Assembly: GCF_016056275.1 (NCBI RefSeq)
Contig: NZ_JAECZA010000007.1
Location: 8,382 to 52,245 of the forward strand
Direction of reading: 5' to 3'
Source: Dendronalium phyllosphericum CENA369
GTDB lineage: Bacteria; Cyanobacteriota; Cyanobacteriia; Cyanobacteriales; Nostocaceae
DNA: 43,864 bases
Below the pieces are notes generated by a model. The model was not told the origin of the DNA. It searched no databases and saw only the letters and a list, made by a program, of their open reading frames with translations. The position numbers were made by a program, and so were the translations under genes. Shown here piece by piece: positions 7,632 through 16,286 of the stretch (its first letter is position 1; each line of letters opens with the position of its first letter).

Positions 7632-8758
7632 AGATAGAATCTCTTCAAGAAGAACTACCACTACTCGACCTGTTTACACGACTGCGCGAGGCCGGTTTAC
7701 CCTTGGGTATCGATGAATACCGTCTCGTTTTGACAGCTTTACAGCAAGGCTTTGGCACGACTGACCAAGAAGCGTTAGCAGAACTGTGCCGTACCTTGTG
7801 GGTAAAATCTCAGGATGAAGAACATCTGTTCAACTATTACTTTCAGCAGGTAATAACAGAACCTCATCCTGTGAAGCCTTCTGTTACAAAGCAAGAAAAT
7901 AAAACTACTATCTCTCCTTCTCCTACGCCAGTAACGGCAGATAGTGAGAGTAATTATTCACCTGAGCCATCCAACAAAACACCTGCTACTGTACCCGTTT
8001 CATCAGAACTGATGGAAGTACAGGATGAAATGCAAGTAGCTGAAGCAGTACAGATTACTACTCAAAGCAATGAGGAAATTACTGTTAATCGCTTCACGCA
8101 AACCGATGAATATTTTCCGGTGACGCGGCGGCAAATGAAACAAAGCTGGCGGCATTTACGGCGAATGGTACGCCAAGGTTTGCCCACAGAGTTAGACATA
8201 GAAGCAACTATTGAGCAAGTAGTACGGCAAGGATTTTTGCTAGAGCCTTTACTCGTACCCAGTCGGGCGAACAGAACTGAACTGCTGTCGTTGATTGACC
8301 ACAAGGGGTCGATGGTTCCCTTTCACGCCTTATCCCAGCGATTAGCTGAGACGGCATTAAGAGGCGGACGTTTAGGAAAAGCTAGTATTTACTACTTTCA
8401 CAATTGCCCAACGAAATATCTTTACCATGACCAGACACGCCAAAAAGCCGAGCCTGTTATAGATTTTCTAGCTCAGTTGCGCCCGGAGCGTTCCGCTGTA
8501 TTAATTTTTAGTGATGGGGGAGCAGCACGGGGCGGTTTTAGTTTGGAAAGGCTGGAGTTAACCCAAACATTTTTAGACCAACTGAAACAGCGATCGCGTT
8601 ATATTGCATGGTTAAATCCAATGGCGACAGAGCGCTGGTTTGGCACAACAGCTGGGGAAATTGCGCGTTTAGTGCCAATGTTTGAAGTTAGCCGACAGGG
8701 TTTTGATGGTGCGATCGATGTTTTGCGGGGTCGAGGAATTAATGCACAATTAAGGTAG
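7628..8758 (+). CDS. vWA protein, CoxE-like, partner of MoxR
   Basis: The N-terminal helical part has the CoxE-like segment LREAGLPLGIDEY (about residues 16-28). A Ser/Thr/Pro-rich linker covers about 80-150. The C-terminal vWA domain (about 215-376) carries a MIDAS-type metal site beginning D224-H-K-G-S and a later SDGG (295-298). The first motif is the usual DxSxS changed to DxxGS, as in other CoxE-type proteins. The ATGA overlap with the moxR-like gene is typical of stoichiometric MoxR-vWA pairs, where the ATPase remodels the vWA protein. It ends 45 bp before the large CHAT gene. The domain call is firm; the role in a conflict system is inferred from neighbours. Confidence 0.85.
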   Translation: MKIESLQEELPLLDLFTRLREAGLPLGIDEYRLVLTALQQGFGTTDQEALAELCRTLWVKSQDEEHLFNYYFQQVITEPHPVKPSVTKQENKTTISPSPTPVTADSESNYSPEPSNKTPATVPVSSELMEVQDEMQVAEAVQITTQSNEEITVNRFTQTDEYFPVTRRQMKQSWRHLRRMVRQGLPTELDIEATIEQVVRQGFLLEPLLVPSRANRTELLSLIDHKGSMVPFHALSQRLAETALRGGRLGKASIYYFHNCPTKYLYHDQTRQKAEPVIDFLAQLRPERSAVLIFSDGGAARGGFSLERLELTQTFLDQLKQRSRYIAWLNPMATERWFGTTAGEIARLVPMFEVSRQGFDGAIDVLRGRGINAQLR

Positions 8759-8803
8759 CGGCTTGTAATTAATTTAACTAGGAGTATTTTAAAGGTAGAG
8801 AGC

Positions 8804-11800
8804 ATGAAGCCAGAAGTTGCTAGTCGTCGAATTGAGTCTTTTGGTCAACGCTTCGGGGAAGCGCACCTTTATCTGGCTTACCATGCTGCTTTTCCGTTAG
8901 CCCTTACACCAGATTTGCTTTACCGCTTGTGGGCGAATTTTCAAAGAGATATTCATAAGCAAGAGTTGAAAATACCCTGGCTAGCTGTGGCGGATTTACT
9001 GCTTTCTAGCCTTTGTGATGAGGTTGGACATGAACTCTATGAAATGGATACAGTGGTAAGAAATGCGCTGTTGAAAAAGTTAAAAGAAAATCCCCGTTTT
9101 GGCGAAAAGCGAATTAATGAATTATCTGATTTTTTGCTTACCTACGTGCAGCAGCAACTTGAAAGCCACGACCCAGATATTCGTGATTTTGCTCAAGCTC
9201 AAAAGTGGACAGCACTAGCTTATACGCGACCGAGTGAAGCAGCACGTGAATTAGCTTTAACTCTTTCAAAGTTGAAATTGGAAGAAAAAGCAGAGTGGGT
9301 TCGCATGGCATCAATTATAGATACCTTTGCAGAGCCACTAGCAGAATTTGCACCCCTAATGACTTATACTCGCGGCATGGCTAACTTGGCTCGTGGCAAT
9401 TCGACAAAAGCTTTAGTTGAATTAAACCAAGTTGCTAAACAGCAAGACAAGGTAGAAATTGCAGGAGTTAACTTATCTATTCCTACATCCTTAATCAGAC
9501 AAATAGAAACAGATCCCAAACCTGCTAAATCTATTGGAAACAGAACTAATAATTCTGGTGCAATACTAAAAAAAATTCTGATTTTGTCAGCTAATCCTAC
9601 CAATATAAACCAATTGCGCTTAGATGAGGAAGTACGAGAAATTCAGGCAGGGTTGGAACGTACTACAAGACGAGAGCGGTTTGAAATTATTACGAAATGG
9701 GCAGTACGTCTTGATGATTTGCGTCGCGCCCTTGTAGATTACGAACCTGAAATTGTCCATTTTTCTGGACATAGCACAGGGAATCAAGGCTTGGTTTTGG
9801 AAAATAACTCTGGACAAATGCAATCGGTGAATTCAGAGTCACTGGCTAGGCTGTTTAGATTATTTCAAGACAAAATTGAGTGTGTATTTTTGAATGCCTG
9901 TTATAGCGAGGTACAAGCTGAGGCAATTTATCAACATATTAACTATGTAGTTGGGACGAATCCGGCACTGGGAGATAGAGCAGCGATTGAGTTTGCCGTT
10001 GCCTTTTATGACGCACTAGAAGCTGGTAGATCGTATGAAGTTGCCTACGAGTTTGGTCGCGGTGTCATTTATTTGGAAAATATACTAGAGTCTGGAACTT
10101 CAGTACTGAAAAGTAGGAAGAATCTCAAAAATGCATCCTCTTCTAGCCAAATGATTCCACAGCAAACCCAGCACCAACAGGTTCAAGATATCCCAATGCA
10201 AGCAGTCTCTCTAGAAAATCCAGAAAGGCAGGTATCTCTATCAACAAGTAAAAGAATTTTGATTGTGCCTGCCAATCCTATAAATACAAACCGACTGCAC
10301 TTAGATCAGGAAGTAAGGGAAATTCAGGAAGGTTTTAAACTTTATAAAAGGCGAGAACAGTTTGAAATCATCGCTAAATGGACAGTACGTACTGATGATT
10401 TGCGTCGCGCGCTTTTGGATTATGAACCTCAGATTGTCCATTTTTCTGGATATGGGCCAGAAAATCAAGCTTTAGCCTTTGAAGATAACACAGGGCAAAT
10501 GCAACTGGTGAGTTCAGAGTCACTGGCTAGGCTGTTTAGATTATTTAAAGACAAAATTGAGTGTGTGTTATTAAACGCCTGTTATAACGAGGTGCAAGCT
10601 GAGGCGATTTCTCAATATATTAACTACGTGGCGGGCATGAATTCGGCAATTGGCGATCGCGCCGCCATTAATTTTGCAGTAGGATTTTATGACGCACTAG
10701 GAGCTGGTCTATCGTATGAAGAAGCTTACGAGTTTGGCTGTAGTGCCATTGCCCTAGAGAATATTCCAGAGTCTGTAACTCCAGTGCTGAAAAGTAAGAA
10801 AAATTTGGTTCACGATAGTCAAACAATACAAACAGCACTAACATTCTTTGAAAATCCAGAGGGACAAGTACCTTTAGATTCTCCCTTTTATATCGAACGT
10901 CCGCCAATTGAAGCAAACTGTTATGAAACTATTCTTAAGCCAGGTGCTTTAATTCGGATCAAAGCTCCTCGGCAGATGGGACAAATATCTTTAATGATGC
11001 GGATTCTTAATCATGCTCATCAAAATGGCTATCAAACTGCATCTTTGAACTTTCAATCAGCAGATACGGAATTTTTCACTAGCTTAGATCGGTTTTTGCA
11101 ATGGTTCTGTGCCAGCATTGCTTTTGAACTGAATTTACCAGATAACCTAAATAAGTATTGGAAGGGTGTTTTGGGTAGTAGGAACAAGTGTACAAATTAC
11201 TTTCAACGGTATTTGTTGCCCACTATTAATACTCCCATTGCTTTAGGTTTATATGAAATCGACGAGGTCTTCCAACATCCCATAATTACTACTGATTTTT
11301 TTGGATTGCTACGAGCTTGGCATGAAATGTCAAAAACTAACCCAGTCTGGTCAAAACTTCGATTAATAATTGTACATTCCAAAGAAGTTTATATCCCGCT
11401 CAATATCAATCAATCACCTTTTAATGTAGGTTTACCAATTGAATTGCCATGCTTTAATCAGATGCAGGTTCAAGATTTAGTAGAGCGTCACGGGCTTAAT
11501 TGGTCAGGTTCACAAGTCGAAGAATTGATGGCGCTGGTGGATGGTCATCCTTATTTATTGCGAGTGGCACTTTATGAAATTGCCCGTGGTAGAATAACGC
11601 TTGCGAAACTACAGCAAATTGCTGTAACTGAGGAAAGTCCTTACAGTGGGCATCTGCGCCGCCATTGGTTGAATTTGCAAACAGATCCAGAATTACTAGA
11701 GGCAATTAAACAAGTAGTTACAACAAATTCACCTGTGGATGTAGGAGCAGAACAAGCGTTTAAACTCCGCAGTATGGGGTTAGTTAAGTTTCAGGGTAAT

Positions 11801-11872
11801 GATGTCATACCTTTATGTAATTTGTATCGTCAATATTTTCTTGAGCGCTTAGGAATTAACTCTGAAGCATAG
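8804..11872 (+). CDS. VMAP-like protein: N-domain, tandem CHAT, degenerate AAA/STAND
   Basis: A 1022-residue multidomain protein that ends the operon. Residues 1-230 are a helical domain (conserved WLAVADLLLSSLCDEVG and FAQAQKWTALAYTRP) of the kind found in vWA-MoxR-associated proteins. CHAT-1 starts near 256, with His323 (HFSGHS) and Cys366 (LNACYS). CHAT-2 starts near 482 and keeps Cys593 (LNACYN), but its catalytic His position is Tyr550 (HFSGYG). The two copies are nearly identical over parts of their DNA, so they arose by a recent internal duplication. Residues about 686-1018 form the cyanobacterial AAA-like/STAND domain. Its Walker A reads APRQMGQIS (lysine lost) and its Walker B region LGLYEIDEVF has lost the first Asp. 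Probably an assembly that senses a trigger and activates CHAT proteolysis; substrate unknown. Confidence 0.85.
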   Translation: MKPEVASRRIESFGQRFGEAHLYLAYHAAFPLALTPDLLYRLWANFQRDIHKQELKIPWLAVADLLLSSLCDEVGHELYEMDTVVRNALLKKLKENPRFGEKRINELSDFLLTYVQQQLESHDPDIRDFAQAQKWTALAYTRPSEAARELALTLSKLKLEEKAEWVRMASIIDTFAEPLAEFAPLMTYTRGMANLARGNSTKALVELNQVAKQQDKVEIAGVNLSIPTSLIRQIETDPKPAKSIGNRTNNSGAILKKILILSANPTNINQLRLDEEVREIQAGLERTTRRERFEIITKWAVRLDDLRRALVDYEPEIVHFSGHSTGNQGLVLENNSGQMQSVNSESLARLFRLFQDKIECVFLNACYSEVQAEAIYQHINYVVGTNPALGDRAAIEFAVAFYDALEAGRSYEVAYEFGRGVIYLENILESGTSVLKSRKNLKNASSSSQMIPQQTQHQQVQDIPMQAVSLENPERQVSLSTSKRILIVPANPINTNRLHLDQEVREIQEGFKLYKRREQFEIIAKWTVRTDDLRRALLDYEPQIVHFSGYGPENQALAFEDNTGQMQLVSSESLARLFRLFKDKIECVLLNACYNEVQAEAISQYINYVAGMNSAIGDRAAINFAVGFYDALGAGLSYEEAYEFGCSAIALENIPESVTPVLKSKKNLVHDSQTIQTALTFFENPEGQVPLDSPFYIERPPIEANCYETILKPGALIRIKAPRQMGQISLMMRILNHAHQNGYQTASLNFQSADTEFFTSLDRFLQWFCASIAFELNLPDNLNKYWKGVLGSRNKCTNYFQRYLLPTINTPIALGLYEIDEVFQHPIITTDFFGLLRAWHEMSKTNPVWSKLRLIIVHSKEVYIPLNINQSPFNVGLPIELPCFNQMQVQDLVERHGLNWSGSQVEELMALVDGHPYLLRVALYEIARGRITLAKLQQIAVTEESPYSGHLRRHWLNLQTDPELLEAIKQVVTTNSPVDVGAEQAFKLRSMGLVKFQGNDVIPLCNLYRQYFLERLGINSEA

Positions 11873-11905
11873 GCTAATTCATCACACAAAATATTTAGCT
11901 AAGAT

Positions 11906-11947
11906 TTAATCTCTGAAAAGCCGATTAATAGCTCCAAAGGGTGGCAT
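11906..11947 (-). pseudogene. hicA: Truncated hicA remnant (13 codons)
   Basis: Directly after hicB, the stop overlaps an ATG as TAATG, the usual hicB-hicA junction. The reading frame is MPPFGAINRLFRD then a stop. The first nine residues match the normal N terminus of cyanobacterial HicA toxins (MPPFGPI-K/R-R type). The rest of the toxin, including the dsRBD-like fold and catalytic His, is absent, and the large CHAT gene ends 33 bp beyond. This looks like a deletion remnant. Confidence 0.6.
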
Positions 11948-12189
11948 TAGGCTACCTCTTGTTTGAAATTCAAGTCAATGCCATCCAGTATTGGCAGAAT
12001 ATGACCCAAACGCAGTCCTAATATAATCCATCCTTCAAGAGCATCTTGCAAATCTTCTCGACAAGCTTCTAGTGTTATAGCATTTGCCCACACTCCTTGG
12101 CATTCTGGAATTTCACCATAAAAAGTTCCATCTTCAAGCAACTCGTAGGTTGCTTTGTGCATAGCTGTATGAATGTAATTTGTTAACAT
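11947..12189 (-). CDS. hicB: HicB-family antitoxin (orphan)
   Basis: An 80-residue HicB/UPF0150-type protein. The pattern MLTNYIHTAMHKATYE, then DGTFYGEIPECQGVWANA and EACREDLQDALEGWI, is the short HicB RNase-H-like fold that neutralises HicA mRNA interferases. No DNA-binding domain follows. The usual partner should lie immediately downstream on the same strand, but only a 13-codon HicA start remains. It may be a leftover antitoxin, or it may buffer HicA toxins encoded elsewhere. The start at 12189 matches the family's normal beginning. Confidence 0.85.
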   Translation of the reverse strand: MLTNYIHTAMHKATYELLEDGTFYGEIPECQGVWANAITLEACREDLQDALEGWIILGLRLGHILPILDGIDLNFKQEVA

Positions 12190-12301
12190 TTATATTTTCT
12201 TAGAAGTTCATTTAGCTTTTTGCTCGATTTTCCTATGAGTGAAATTTTATTTCTAATTGCGAATCTACAAATTTGATTTTGTTCAATAAATAATTTTTAA
12301 T

Positions 12302-12342
12302 TTATAAAAATACGATCGCGCCTTTTTCTCAACGCGATCGCA
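12302..12342 (-). terminator. HIP1-based terminator for ctaB
   Basis: Read on the minus strand, TGCGATCGCG and CGCGATCGTA form a 10-pair stem (one wobble), followed by TTTTTATAAA. Both arms contain HIP1 or a HIP1-like octamer. It lies 15 bases past the ctaB stop. Confidence 0.7.
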
Positions 12343-12356
12343 TTTTCATCCATGCC

Positions 12357-13301
12357 CTAAACAATTAGCTTTATCGCTGCACTAATCAAATGATGGGTAA
12401 TCGGTAGGCTATCCACCACCATACCCAAGCACAACAGCATCATGTAAGAGATGGAATAAAGAAATAAATCTCTAGCGACAGTGCGATCTTCTGGATTTTG
12501 CAACAAGCGCCAAGATTTGTGGATAAATAATCCGCCCAGACTCAGCGCGACTGCTGCATATAAGATTCCACTTGCGTGCAAGGGATAAACCAATAACAGA
12601 GTTGCTGTCACTGTAATCAAGGTGTAGTACCAAATTTGCTTCACTGTCACCGTAGTACCTTCTATTACAGGTAACATTGGTATGCCAACTTTTGCGTAAT
12701 CATCCTTAATCATCAGAGCTAATGCCCAGAAATGAGGCGGTGTCCACAAAAAGACGATCGCAAAAATCAACCATGCTGCCCAGCTTAAAGTTCCAGTGAC
12801 AGCGGCCCAACCTACTAAAGCTGGAATTGCTCCCGCCGCCCCACCAATCACAATATTCTGGGTACTGTGGCGTTTTAGCCAATGGGTATAAACCAAGACA
12901 TAAAAAACGATCCCCGAAAATGCCAGCACTGCGGCTAAAAGGTTAGCAAACACTGCTAGCAGCGTGAAGGACATCACAGCCAGAGCGATCGCAAAAATCA
13001 AAGCATCACGCGGCTGCACCTTACCGGCAGGCATCGGCCGATGGCGCGTCCGCTCCATATCATAATCTATATCTCGGTCATAGATACAGTTAATCGTCTG
13101 GGCGCTAGCAGCAGCCAACGTACCACCAGTAAGAGTTACTAGCAACAGCAATGGATCTACTTCTCCCTTAGCAGCAATCCACATACTGCCAGCCGTGGTA
13201 ATCAACAACAACGGAATAATCCGCGGCTTCGTTAACTGGTAGTAACTTTGAACTACTTGGAGAAAAGTTTCGTGGTGGCGAGAGACATTAGTCTCAATCA
13301 T
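12357..13301 (-). CDS. ctaB: Protoheme IX farnesyltransferase (heme O synthase)
   Basis: A 314-residue polytopic UbiA-type prenyltransferase that adds a farnesyl group to heme B, giving heme O, the precursor of the heme A used by aa3 oxidase. The Mg/diphosphate-binding motif [18 protein letters not shown] lies near residues 67-84, and a second polar loop ([13 protein letters not shown]) near 195-210. There are about eight to nine membrane segments. Length and motifs are normal. It follows ctaA on the minus strand, separated by 372 bp containing repeats, and sits back to back with the ctaCDE operon it serves. A HIP1-armed terminator follows. Confidence 0.95.
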   Translation of the reverse strand: MIETNVSRHHETFLQVVQSYYQLTKPRIIPLLLITTAGSMWIAAKGEVDPLLLLVTLTGGTLAAASAQTINCIYDRDIDYDMERTRHRPMPAGKVQPRDALIFAIALAVMSFTLLAVFANLLAAVLAFSGIVFYVLVYTHWLKRHSTQNIVIGGAAGAIPALVGWAAVTGTLSWAAWLIFAIVFLWTPPHFWALALMIKDDYAKVGIPMLPVIEGTTVTVKQIWYYTLITVTATLLLVYPLHASGILYAAVALSLGGLFIHKSWRLLQNPEDRTVARDLFLYSISYMMLLCLGMVVDSLPITHHLISAAIKLIV

Positions 13302-13673
13302 GTTGACTCTACTTCCTTATTTTTCAAAAACTTATGTGCAGCCTTTGCTCAGTCTGGTTGTTAACATCGAACGAAAACACAGACTTTTTATACTGCTGGA
13401 GTCGCAATCTTCGCCGTTGCAGTTTTCATGAAAGAGTGCTACTAACAGCTTTATTTGTAGAGTCACTGATTTGTAGTCTCTTGGAGTGCAGGCGAAGGTT
13501 AGGGTGAGGGTTTAGATGGTTCCACCACTTCTAGTTGCTAGGCTTTGGTGCTAGATGTGATGTTCAGTTCGCTGTTCGAGACTGGGGATCGGGGATTAGG
13601 GATTGGGGATTGGGAGAATTTATGATTATATTTCTTTCCCAGTACCCAGTCCCCAGTACCCAGTCCCTACACA
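13302..13673. other. ctaA-ctaB spacer with STRR arrays
   Basis: 372 bp without a gene. Positions about 13578-13620 hold G-rich heptamers (GGGGATT variants), and 13639-13672 hold the complementary C-rich set (CCCAGTA/CCCAGTC), so the two arrays can fold back on each other. No promoter is evident by eye. Confidence 0.6.
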
Positions 13674-14657
13674 TTATGGATTCGAGCCATTTGCTGGTGT
13701 ACTTGTAGCAACTGCTGTTAATCCCGCAGGATAAGCGTTAATTTCACGGCTAGCAGCCCAGTCACGTAGTGCCAGAACTGTGAAAGCCGCCAAACTACCC
13801 AGTAAAGTAGCTCCTACAGCTTGGTGAGAGACTGTAAGTGGCTCGACTTGCAGGTGTAGGCGGAAAGTCGCAAATCCCAAGAGGATTTGTAAAACTAACA
13901 ATACACCAGCCATATTTGCTAGTCGTCGTAAAGCCGGATGCAGTGCTGGGGTACGCCAAGAAATAAATACCACTGTCAAGGTGGCGACAGTTGGCGGTAC
14001 TAATCCGAAAATATGGCTGTACATCACACTACAAAGTTGAGAACCGCCAAGGCATTGATGTAATGCCCAGCGCGACCCTACCAAAGCACCTAGTAGACTT
14101 TGTAAGTAAACTAAAATAGCCGCAGTTAAACTCACCCAAGGCAAATTCCCAACTGTTCCAGTTCCTTGATAGGGAGTGAGTGCCGTACCAACAATCAGCA
14201 GCGTTGTGAAAAACAACAGTGCCGTTCCCAAGTGGGCGGTGACGATATCAAACCGCAACAGTTCGGTGACGGTGAGTCCCCCCAAAACGCCTTGAAACAC
14301 GATTAAAAACAGGGCGAATGTGGATGCCCAAGGCAGCCAATTGGGTAAAGAACGACGATGCCACCAAGATAAACCAAATAGGGCGATCGCGCTGACTCCA
14401 ATTAAACCGGCATCCAATCGATGAAACCACTCTAAGAACACTTGGAAATTCATTTGCTTGGCTGGCACAAGTTCCCCATAGCACAAAGGCCAATCTGGGC
14501 AAGCAAGTCCAGCATTCATCACGCGGGTGGCGCTGCCTATTGCCATCAAAATTAAGGTGGCGATGCACATTCTCCACACCAAGCGACGAATCACTTCCTT
14601 GGGCTTTTGCTGGTTCGCTGCCGCTTCATTTTGCTGTTCTAGGACAATTTCATTCAT
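13674..14657 (-). CDS. ctaA: Heme A synthase
   Basis: CtaA/COX15-type membrane oxygenase that oxidises heme O to heme A. About eight hydrophobic segments are present. The N-terminal half has the signature NAGLACPDWPLCYGELVP with its paired cysteines, followed by HRLDAG with a heme-ligand histidine. Later, SHQAVGATLLG supplies the matching histidine in the second half. I chose the ATG at 14657 (MNEIVLEQQ); a TTG two codons upstream is also open. It is divergent from ctaC across a 403-bp region. Together with ctaB it supplies heme A for the adjacent oxidase. Confidence 0.95.
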   Translation of the reverse strand: MNEIVLEQQNEAAANQQKPKEVIRRLVWRMCIATLILMAIGSATRVMNAGLACPDWPLCYGELVPAKQMNFQVFLEWFHRLDAGLIGVSAIALFGLSWWHRRSLPNWLPWASTFALFLIVFQGVLGGLTVTELLRFDIVTAHLGTALLFFTTLLIVGTALTPYQGTGTVGNLPWVSLTAAILVYLQSLLGALVGSRWALHQCLGGSQLCSVMYSHIFGLVPPTVATLTVVFISWRTPALHPALRRLANMAGVLLVLQILLGFATFRLHLQVEPLTVSHQAVGATLLGSLAAFTVLALRDWAASREINAYPAGLTAVATSTPANGSNP

Positions 14658-15060
14658 GAACAATACCTTTTGCCCGCTCTTGGTAAGGCTTGGAAAATCC
14701 TCAATTTTTAGTACCGATCTATCTTTACCCTAGCGTACAGACTAAAGTTTATAAATTTAGCTTTCACTTATACTTTGAAGCACTCCAGCTAGTTTTAGCC
14801 TGAAGCTTTAGGTATTTTTCAAGTTGTCACTAGATGATAAATAGCAGTTAAATTTGTTATCCTAAATTTTTCCTTAAATTTTCTCACTGATGTACGTCTA
14901 TTCTTGGCAGTATCTAATAAGTCTCTTTTACTTAAGATTAGGAAATTAGCCAAAAAAATTAATAAAAATTTCAGACGATTAGATTCAATGTCTTCTAGCC
15001 TAGACTAACTTAGTAGGTGAGTAGCTTCGAGATAACGTAGTAAATTCATTTAAGTAAACC
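14658..15060. other. Divergent regulatory region ctaA / ctaC
   Basis: 403 bp between divergent genes, AT-rich, with no coding potential seen. It must hold promoters for both directions. No operator or consensus sigma site could be identified with confidence. Confidence 0.5.
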
Positions 15061-16167
15061 GTGAAGATTCCAAGTTCGATCTGGACATTACTCATTGGCA
15101 TCGGGCTAACGCTAGTCAGCCTTTGGTATGGTCAAAATCACGGTCTGTTGCCAGCAGCCGCCTCGGATGAAGCCGTTTTGGTGGATGGTCTGTTCAACGC
15201 GATGATGATCGTTTCCACAGGTATATTTCTGATAGTTGAAGGTGTCTTAATTTACTCTGCAATTAAATACCGTCAGCGTGCAGGTGACAATGAAGACGGC
15301 CCGCCAGTTGAGGGCAACGTACCTCTAGAAATCCTCTGGACGGCGATCCCAGCAGTTATCGTTATCGGTATTTCTGTCTACAGCTTTGATGTATACAACG
15401 AAATTGGTGGCTTTAATCCTCATGCTGTTCATGAAGCCCCAATTACTCAGGACATGTCGATGAAGTCTGGGGCTGCAATTGCACAGCGTCCGGGAACCGC
15501 GATCGCCGCAACTTTAAACGATACGCCTCCCAGCACAGAATCCAACCTCAATCAAGAAAAATCTGATGAGGCAATGCAAGACCCAGCCACCGCAGCAGTC
15601 CGCAACGCCGACCAAATTCCCCAACTGCGGAACGCTCCTGGTGTCGGTAGCGTCGCTCCCAGTATTGGCCCAACTCCGGAAAAAGCAAATCAACCACCAG
15701 AGTTAGCGATTAACGTCACAGGTCTACAGTATGCTTGGCTTTTCACCTATCCTGAAACTGGTGTAACCACTGGCGAACTCCACGTTCCCATCGGGCGCGA
15801 AGTCCAAATCAATATGACAGCTAACGATGTCATTCACGCCTTTTGGGTTCCTGAATTCCGTTTAAAACAGGATGCAATCCCTGGTAGGCAAAGTGAGATT
15901 CGCTTCACACCTAACAAAGTGGGTGACTATGCCCTAATCTGTGCCGAACTTTGCGGCCCCTACCACGGCGCAATGAGAACACAAGTGGTAGTTGAAACAC
16001 AAGAAGCATTTGATAAATGGATGCAAGAGCAGTTAGTTGCCAGCAAAGAAACACTTAACCAAGCCGTTGCTGTCAACCCTGCGGATCTATCCCCCCATGA
16101 ATTTCTCGCTCCTTACACCAAGGACATGGGAGTTCAAACAGAAATCCTCCACCAAATTCATCATTAG
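15061..16167 (+). CDS. ctaC: Cytochrome c oxidase subunit II
   Basis: Subunit II of the aa3-type cytochrome oxidase; receives electrons from cytochrome c6 or plastocyanin at the CuA site. Two N-terminal membrane segments are followed by a cupredoxin domain. CuA ligands are visible: His259 (HAFWVPEF), Cys294 and Cys298 (CAELC), His302 and Met305 (YHGAM). The start is GTG. Between the second membrane helix and the cupredoxin domain (about residues 125-220) is a long Ala/Pro/Gln-rich linker that is unusually large for the family. First gene of ctaC-ctaD-ctaE; the gap to ctaD carries heptamer arrays and a palindrome. Confidence 0.95.
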   Translation: MKIPSSIWTLLIGIGLTLVSLWYGQNHGLLPAAASDEAVLVDGLFNAMMIVSTGIFLIVEGVLIYSAIKYRQRAGDNEDGPPVEGNVPLEILWTAIPAVIVIGISVYSFDVYNEIGGFNPHAVHEAPITQDMSMKSGAAIAQRPGTAIAATLNDTPPSTESNLNQEKSDEAMQDPATAAVRNADQIPQLRNAPGVGSVAPSIGPTPEKANQPPELAINVTGLQYAWLFTYPETGVTTGELHVPIGREVQINMTANDVIHAFWVPEFRLKQDAIPGRQSEIRFTPNKVGDYALICAELCGPYHGAMRTQVVVETQEAFDKWMQEQLVASKETLNQAVAVNPADLSPHEFLAPYTKDMGVQTEILHQIHH

Positions 16168-16286
16168 TCAGTGGTCAGTGGTCAGTGGTAAAGAAACAAC
16201 TAAGCAACTGACAACTAACAACTGACAACTTAAGACTCTTGTACAGACGCGATTAATCGCGTCTCTACTCAATACTCAGCACTCTT
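16167..16286. repeat. STRR arrays and near-perfect palindrome between ctaC and ctaD
   Basis: After ctaC come GTCAGTG heptamers (16170-16190) and CAACTGA/CAACTAA heptamers (about 16203-16229). A palindrome then spans 16241-16268, with the perfect core GACGCGATTAATCGCGTC at 16246-16263. The arrays sit inside an operon, so they are transcribed and may form stems in the mRNA. Confidence 0.7.
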
